DNA of 19,828 bases from an uncultured Clostridia bacterium. GTDB lineage: Bacteria; Bacillota_A; Clostridia; Christensenellales; Borkfalkiaceae. Made by a program: the position numbers and the translations under genes. A model generated the notes under the pieces. The model did no database searches and was not told the origin of the DNA. It saw only the letters and a program-made list of their open reading frames with translations. Of the stretch, positions 16,005-19,828 are shown piece by piece. The DNA is taken from the NCBI GenBank assembly GCA_934292955.1, contig CAKQXZ010000036.1, positions 1 through 19,828 on the forward strand, written 5' to 3'. Position 1 is the stretch's first letter. Each line of letters begins with the position of its first letter.

Positions 16005-16020
16005 CTTTGAAAAGAATATA

Positions 16021-16066
16021 AAAAACCGCGGAAAGTCGGGCTATAGGTCGATTATCCGCGGTTTTT
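16021..16066. terminator. Bidirectional terminator between convergent genes
   Basis: AAAAACCGCGGA (16021-16032) pairs perfectly with TCCGCGGTTTTT (16055-16066). The stem is 12 bp with A/T runs on both sides, so it can end the plus-strand methyltransferase transcript and the minus-strand aminopeptidase transcript. Confidence 0.92.
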
Positions 16067-16109
16067 ATTTGTTTTTGTAAAGATTTAAGCGACGTTTTAT
16101 TGGGATTGA

Positions 16110-17333
16110 TTAAAACGCCCAGTTGCCGTTTTTGAATACGGGAATGATTTCGCCGCTTTCGGTGATACCGTCTATTTCGAGATCGCTTGAGCCTATCATA
16201 AAGTCGACGTGGATAGCAGAGTCGTTTATGCCCGCCTTTTTGCATTCTTCGTTGGTCATGTTTTCAAAGCCTTTGAGCGTGTTGTTGAAACCGCGACCTA
16301 AAGCAAGGTGACAGCAGCAGTTTTCGTCGAACAGCGTGTTATAGAACAAAATGCCCGAATTGTTTATAGGCGAATCGTAAGGAACGAGCGCGCACTCGCC
16401 GAGCATAGACGCGCCTTCGTCCATGGAAACGAGCTTTTCAAGCAGTTCGGGGTTCTTTTTCGCGCCTGTTGCGACAACCTTGCCGTTTTCGAATTTCACC
16501 CAGAAATCGTCGATAAGTTCGCCCTGATAAGAGAGCGGTTTTGTGGCGTAGACTATGCCGTCCGCCTGCCCTGCGACGGGGGAAGTGAAAACTTCTTCGG
16601 TGGGTATGTTGGGGTTGTAATAAACGCCGCCAAGCGTGTATTCTCCACCGCCCATAAATATGCCGTTAAGGTTAAGACCTACCTTAAGGTCTGTACCGTC
16701 GGACGATTTGTAATGCAGATATTTAAGTTTCATTCCGTTGAGTTTTTCGGAACGACCGAGAAGGTCTTCGTTATGCGCTTTCCAAGCGGCAACGGGGTCT
16801 TCGGTTACGCGCGAAGTGTATAAAATAGCATCCCAGAGTTTTTTGACGGCAACGCTTGCCGAATCCTGCGGGAAGACTTTTTTAGCCCATTTTTTGCCGG
16901 GAACCGCGGCTATACACCACTGATATTTTTCGCTCATACGGTCGCTTATGGGTTTGGTTACTTTCGCGACAGCCATTCTTGATTTTGCAACTTTTGCCTG
17001 ATCTACGCCCTTAAGCCCGTCGGGATCGTCGGACTCGATAAGAATAAGCACGGGAAGAACTTTTTCGCGGTGTTTCAATCTTTCGACCTCCCAATCTTCT
17101 ACCGTGGAAAGAGTTTTTAACGATCTCTTTTTATAATTGAGTTTTGTAAGGGGCGAGTAACGCCAGTCGACCGTAACTTTGCTTGCGCCGAGTTTATAAC
17201 ATTCGGCGGCGACTAAAACCGCGAAATCGCAGTTTTCTACTTCGGCACGGATGATTACTTCCTGACCTTTCTGAACGTTTGCGCCCACTTCGGCGATAAG
17301 TCTTGCGTATTTTGTCAATACCGATTTTTTCAT
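16110..17333 (-). CDS. M29-family metallo-aminopeptidase (AmpS/AmpT type)
   Basis: This 407-residue cytosolic enzyme removes N-terminal amino acids from peptides using two metal ions. It is full length. Candidate metal ligands are Glu247 (IPTEEVFTSP), Glu313 (LGECALVP), His342 (FDENCCCHLALGRGF), His375 and Asp377 (HVDFMIG). Their spacing agrees with that recalled for Thermus aminopeptidase T, with a constant offset of three. The position where the family usually has Tyr (seven residues after the His) is Phe349 here. The gene follows the chorismate mutase gene by 30 bp and is probably co-transcribed with it. AAGGA lies upstream of the ATG. Together with OppDF and the M3 peptidase it points to peptide use, although the genes are not adjacent. 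Confidence 0.93.
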   Translation of the reverse strand: MKKSVLTKYARLIAEVGANVQKGQEVIIRAEVENCDFAVLVAAECYKLGASKVTVDWRYSPLTKLNYKKRSLKTLSTVEDWEVERLKHREKVLPVLILIESDDPDGLKGVDQAKVAKSRMAVAKVTKPISDRMSEKYQWCIAAVPGKKWAKKVFPQDSASVAVKKLWDAILYTSRVTEDPVAAWKAHNEDLLGRSEKLNGMKLKYLHYKSSDGTDLKVGLNLNGIFMGGGEYTLGGVYYNPNIPTEEVFTSPVAGQADGIVYATKPLSYQGELIDDFWVKFENGKVVATGAKKNPELLEKLVSMDEGASMLGECALVPYDSPINNSGILFYNTLFDENCCCHLALGRGFNNTLKGFENMTNEECKKAGINDSAIHVDFMIGSSDLEIDGITESGEIIPVFKNGNWAF

Positions 17334-17363
17334 TTTTTTATCTTCCTTTTGATTTTTACACTT

Positions 17364-17639
17364 TTATTTTTGTAGTTCTTTCGAGCGGGTTATGATTTCT
17401 AAGTAAATGGATTTTGCCGCGGATTTTTCGCTTTCATTATCAAAAAACGGGGCTATATGTTCGTAAACGGCACTTTCGCGACCGCTGTCGGTAATACATA
17501 TACACGCCGACTTTTTATATTCGCCTATTTTTTTTACGACCTGAAAACGCTTTTTCAGCGCAAGGCAGAGTTCTTCGTCTATGCGGTCGATTTCGGCGCG
17601 CAAGGCGGTAAGTTCGTCGGGTTTTGTTAAATCGCTCAT
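17364..17639 (-). CDS. Chorismate mutase, AroQ class
   Basis: This 91-residue all-helical protein converts chorismate to prephenate on the way to Phe and Tyr. It matches the E. coli AroQ domain with a constant offset of three. Arg14 (LRAEIDRIDEEL), Arg31, Lys42, Asp51, Arg54 and Glu55 (ITDSGRE) line up with catalytic Arg11, Arg28, Lys39, Asp48, Arg51 and Glu52. The C-terminal Gln (Gln90) is within a residue or two of Gln88. It is monofunctional, with no prephenate dehydratase or dehydrogenase fusion. It has its own promoter and a short leader and lacks a strong Shine-Dalgarno site. The partner gene downstream is an aminopeptidase, not another aromatic-pathway gene. Confidence 0.92.
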   Translation of the reverse strand: MSDLTKPDELTALRAEIDRIDEELCLALKKRFQVVKKIGEYKKSACICITDSGRESAVYEHIAPFFDNESEKSAAKSIYLEIITRSKELQK

Positions 17640-17663
17640 TTTTAACTACTCTTTTTTTATTTT

Positions 17664-17692
17664 ATTATATCAAAAATGCCCGCCGAAAACAA
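17664..17692 (-). promoter_or_regulatory. Promoter of the chorismate mutase-aminopeptidase operon
   Basis: On the minus strand TTGTTT (17687-17692), a 17-bp spacer and a perfect TATAAT (17664-17669) lie upstream of the chorismate mutase gene. The leader would be under 20 nt. The -35 box lies inside the terminator of the preceding gene. Confidence 0.7.
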
Positions 17693-17706
17693 GCGTTCGA
17701 CAGGCA
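17672..17706 (-). terminator. Intrinsic terminator after the DUF3899 gene
   Basis: On the minus strand TGCCTGTCGAA (17696-17706) pairs with TTCGGCGGGCA (17677-17687), 11 bp including two G-U pairs, across an 8-nt loop. Five T residues follow. It begins five bases after the DUF3899 stop codon. Confidence 0.8.
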
Positions 17707-17711
17707 CAACT

Positions 17712-18104
17712 TTATACCGAATAGTATAAAGCGAGAAACACCATAGACAGGGCGAAAAATACGCCGCCCACTATTACCATAAACCACACGCTGCGTTTTT
17801 CTTCGGCGTGTTTTTCTTTATACTCGGAATACTTGCCGATTTTACTTTTCATTCCCGGGATAAGCGAGAAAAAAGCATACTTTAAGCCGTACCCTATTCC
17901 GCTGAAAACGCCTTCGCCCGCAATGGCGAAAAGCGCGGCGAACAGCACGGATAACACACCGGGAACGCAGAACGCGTCACATAAGATTTTATAAATTTGT
18001 TTTTTGTCGGTTTGTGCAAAAATGTCGTTTGCAAGCATGATCGTGAAGGTAAACACCGTGCATGCAAGCGCACAAAGCGCATATTTCAATATTTTGTTTT
18101 TCAC
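17712..18104 (-). CDS. DUF3899-family membrane protein
   Basis: This 130-residue protein has three predicted membrane segments (about 5-27, 43-63 and 105-128). Between the second and third is the conserved stretch EGVFSGIGYGLKYAFFSLIPG (64-84), followed by a charged KYSEYKEKHAEEKR loop. This matches the DUF3899 pattern known from Firmicutes; function is unknown. The start is a GTG at 18104 with only a weak AGAGAA upstream; no better in-frame ATG precedes the first membrane segment. It follows oppF by 100 bp, where no strong promoter or terminator was seen, and could be partly read through from the opp operon. Confidence 0.8.
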   Translation of the reverse strand: MKNKILKYALCALACTVFTFTIMLANDIFAQTDKKQIYKILCDAFCVPGVLSVLFAALFAIAGEGVFSGIGYGLKYAFFSLIPGMKSKIGKYSEYKEKHAEEKRSVWFMVIVGGVFFALSMVFLALYYSV

Positions 18105-18204
18105 GATAAAAATTCTCTGCGATAACGGGTTTATGTTTTTCTGTTATATGGGTTCAACCAATATGGGGTGCAGCCGCTTTTTTGAAAAACACTGCCCGAT
18201 TTGG

Positions 18205-19494
18205 CTATTTTTGCGCGAGTATTTCTTTATATTTCTGCTCTTCTTCGTCGTTGCAATAGACGAAATGCCCGGGCGACACTTCGCGCATGGAAGGCTTGTT
18301 AACCGAATAATCGTGTTCCGCAAGCGGGTTGTACGTAATACGTTTTCTGTTTTTTTCGTAAATGGGATCGGGCAAAGGAATTGCCGATAAGAGCGACCTT
18401 GTGTACGGGTGCAGCGGGTGCGCGAACAGTTCGTCGGACGGGGCGAGTTCGACCATATTGCCGAAATACATAACCCCTATTCTGTCGGAAAAATACTTGA
18501 CGACGGACAGATCGTGCGCGATAAACAGTATTGTAAGACCGAATTTGTTTCGCAGATCGTTAAGCAGGTTTATAACCTGAGCCTGAATGGATACGTCGAG
18601 AGCGGAAACCGGCTCGTCGGCGATAATCATTTCGGGGTTCATGATAATGGAACGCGCAACGCCGATACGCTGACGTTGCCCGCCCGAAAATTCGTGCGGG
18701 TATCTGGACGCATGTTCGGGAACAAGACCGACGAGTTCGAGCATTTCGTAGACCTTTCTGTCTATTTCCGCCTTGTCGGTTTCGCCCTGAATGATAAGAC
18801 CTTCGGCGATAATGTCGCGCACGGTCATACGCGGGTCGAGCGAAGCGATGGGATCCTGAAATATCATCTGAATGCGGGTGGAAGACTTTGCGCGTTTTGC
18901 CTTTTTAAGTTCGGCGGCGTACTCTTTTTTGAGTTCGTCGAGCCGTTCGCCTTCGGCACTTTCCAGAAGTGGCTGATATTTGGCTTTTGCCTTTTCTATA
19001 AGGCGTTTTGAATAGATTTTATCGCAATTACGTTCGTCATACTTCGCTTTTGCGATTTCTTCGCGCTTGCCGGCAATATACGCCTGCGCCGCCGCCGTGA
19101 GTTTTGCGCTTTCTTCGTTAAACTCGTTTTTGATTGCGGCAATCTTTTCCTGATCTTCTCCCGCCTGAGCGATTTTTTCGTTTGTTTGCGATTTTAACGC
19201 CGCGAGTTCTTCTTTAAGTTGCGCTTTTTTTGCGGCTATATCCTGCTTATAAGACAAAGTACCCGCGACTATTCTGTCGCCGTCGAACCACACGTTGCCC
19301 GACGTTGCGTCGTATAACTTGATAATCGTCCTGCCCGTGGTGGTTTTTCCGCAGCCGGACTCGCCTACCAAGCCGAAGACTTCGCCGCGCTTTATATCGA
19401 AACTGACGTTGTTTACCGCTTTAAGCCACGTTTTGCCCATTTTGAAAAACTGGCACAGGTTTTCAACTTTCAATAATACTTCGTTTTCAGCCAT
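18205..19494 (-). CDS. oppF: Oligopeptide ABC transporter ATP-binding protein OppF, with coiled-coil insertion
   Basis: This 429-residue ATPase powers oligopeptide import together with OppD. It has Walker A GESGCGKT (44-51), Q-loop Gln213 (IFQDPIASLDPRMTV), the signature SGGQRQR (270-276), Walker B MIIADEP (289-295) and H-loop His327. The C-terminus has the oligopeptide-type HPLHPYTRSLLSAIP and SPGHFVYC motifs. Typical OppF is about 320-330 residues; the excess is an insertion at about 80-205, between Walker A and the Q-loop, rich in Lys, Glu and Ala and predicted to form coiled coils. The catalytic motifs are intact, so it should be functional. It overlaps the oppD stop by eight bases; AAAGGAG precedes the ATG. 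Confidence 0.93.
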   Translation of the reverse strand: MAENEVLLKVENLCQFFKMGKTWLKAVNNVSFDIKRGEVFGLVGESGCGKTTTGRTIIKLYDATSGNVWFDGDRIVAGTLSYKQDIAAKKAQLKEELAALKSQTNEKIAQAGEDQEKIAAIKNEFNEESAKLTAAAQAYIAGKREEIAKAKYDERNCDKIYSKRLIEKAKAKYQPLLESAEGERLDELKKEYAAELKKAKRAKSSTRIQMIFQDPIASLDPRMTVRDIIAEGLIIQGETDKAEIDRKVYEMLELVGLVPEHASRYPHEFSGGQRQRIGVARSIIMNPEMIIADEPVSALDVSIQAQVINLLNDLRNKFGLTILFIAHDLSVVKYFSDRIGVMYFGNMVELAPSDELFAHPLHPYTRSLLSAIPLPDPIYEKNRKRITYNPLAEHDYSVNKPSMREVSPGHFVYCNDEEEQKYKEILAQK

Positions 19495-19828
19495 TGTTGC
19501 TCCTTTCTCTCATTCGGCGTATTCTGGACGTAACTACTTCGGGCGGATCTATTCTGGGCGCGTCGGGATGCAACAACCACGTTGCCGCCGAATGCGTTTC
19601 GCTTATTCTGAACATGGGCGGTTGCATTTCAAAGTCGATTTCCATGGCGTATTTGTTACGCGCGGCGAATGCGTCTCCCTTAGGCGGGGTTATCATGTTC
19701 GGCGGCGTGCCGGGGATCGCTTCGAGTTTTTCTTTGGTATCAAGGTCGGGCATGGAAGCAAGCAACGCCCATGTGTACGGATGCGCAGGGCTGTAGAACA
19801 CGTCTTCCGCAGTTCCGTACTCTACGAT
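19487..19828 (-). CDS. oppD: Oligopeptide ABC transporter ATP-binding protein OppD, C-terminal part (partial)
   Basis: Only the last 113 residues are in the window; the gene enters from the right edge. IVEYGTAEDVFYSPAHPYTW is the usual end of the OppD nucleotide-binding domain. It is followed by the oligopeptide-specific tail: LEAIPGTPPNMITPPKGDAF, RNKYAMEIDFEMQPP, THSAATWLLHPDAP. The Cys residues that bind an iron-sulphur cluster in some DppD/OppD proteins are absent, as in the Gram-positive subtype with the RNKYA and TWLL motifs. It overlaps oppF by eight bases, so the two are translationally coupled. Confidence 0.92.
   Translation of the reverse strand: MVEYGTAEDVFYSPAHPYTWALLASMPDLDTKEKLEAIPGTPPNMITPPKGDAFAARNKYAMEIDFEMQPPMFRISETHSAATWLLHPDAPRIDPPEVVTSRIRRMRERSNNG

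Noticed and set aside
19487..19828. Loss of iron-sulphur Cys residues in OppD
   Set aside because: The RNKYA/TWLL tail without these Cys residues is familiar from Gram-positive OppD, so it is a subtype rather than a defect.

Overview
The window comes from a Gram-positive-type anaerobe, most likely a gut Clostridia (Bacillota, possibly Christensenellales). This is inference from gene content and style: strong AGGAGG ribosome-binding sites, TTGACA/TATAAT promoters, lipoprotein-type binding proteins, VanW, DUF3899 and Firmicutes-style OppD/OppF. No rRNA, tRNA, CRISPR array, transposase or phage gene was seen.

Region 1 (1-584) is the N-terminal part of an M3-family oligoendopeptidase running off the left edge. 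It is separated from the next locus by a perfect 42-bp palindrome. Region 2 (692-12670) is a carbohydrate-utilisation locus. A minus-strand operon starts at a promoter near 11548-11576. Its genes, in order of transcription, are a solute-binding lipoprotein, two CUT1-type sugar permeases, a 1105-residue lipoprotein (a TIM-barrel-like domain, an Ig-like segment and four CBM-like repeats), a 302-residue cytosolic paralog of that barrel, a 254-residue protein resembling only the N-terminal domain of GH36, and a complete GH36 alpha-galactosidase. A divergent AraC-family regulator (11672-12670) shares the promoter region, which holds an inverted repeat and a 15-bp tandem repeat. No transporter ATPase is encoded, so a shared MsmX-type ATPase elsewhere is expected. 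The likely flow is capture and trimming of a glycan at the cell surface, import of oligosaccharides, then cytosolic cleavage including removal of alpha-galactosyl (or alpha-GalNAc) residues.

Region 3 (12671-13125) is a gene-free stretch with two fragments that look like genome-dispersed intergenic repeats, followed by a bidirectional terminator. Region 4 (13126-18104) is housekeeping: acyl carrier protein, a VanW-family exported protein, a plus-strand SAM-dependent methyltransferase, then on the minus strand an M29 aminopeptidase co-transcribed behind a small chorismate mutase, and a DUF3899 membrane protein. Region 5 (18205-19828) holds oppF, with a long coiled-coil insertion, and the 3' end of oppD from an oligopeptide importer operon.

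The most novel-looking part is the paired extracellular/cytosolic barrel proteins sharing an FDEP/MDEP motif, next to the free-standing GH36-like N-terminal domain. These look like an uncharacterised glycan-processing module. All assignments rest on reading the translations by eye; no database search was run.
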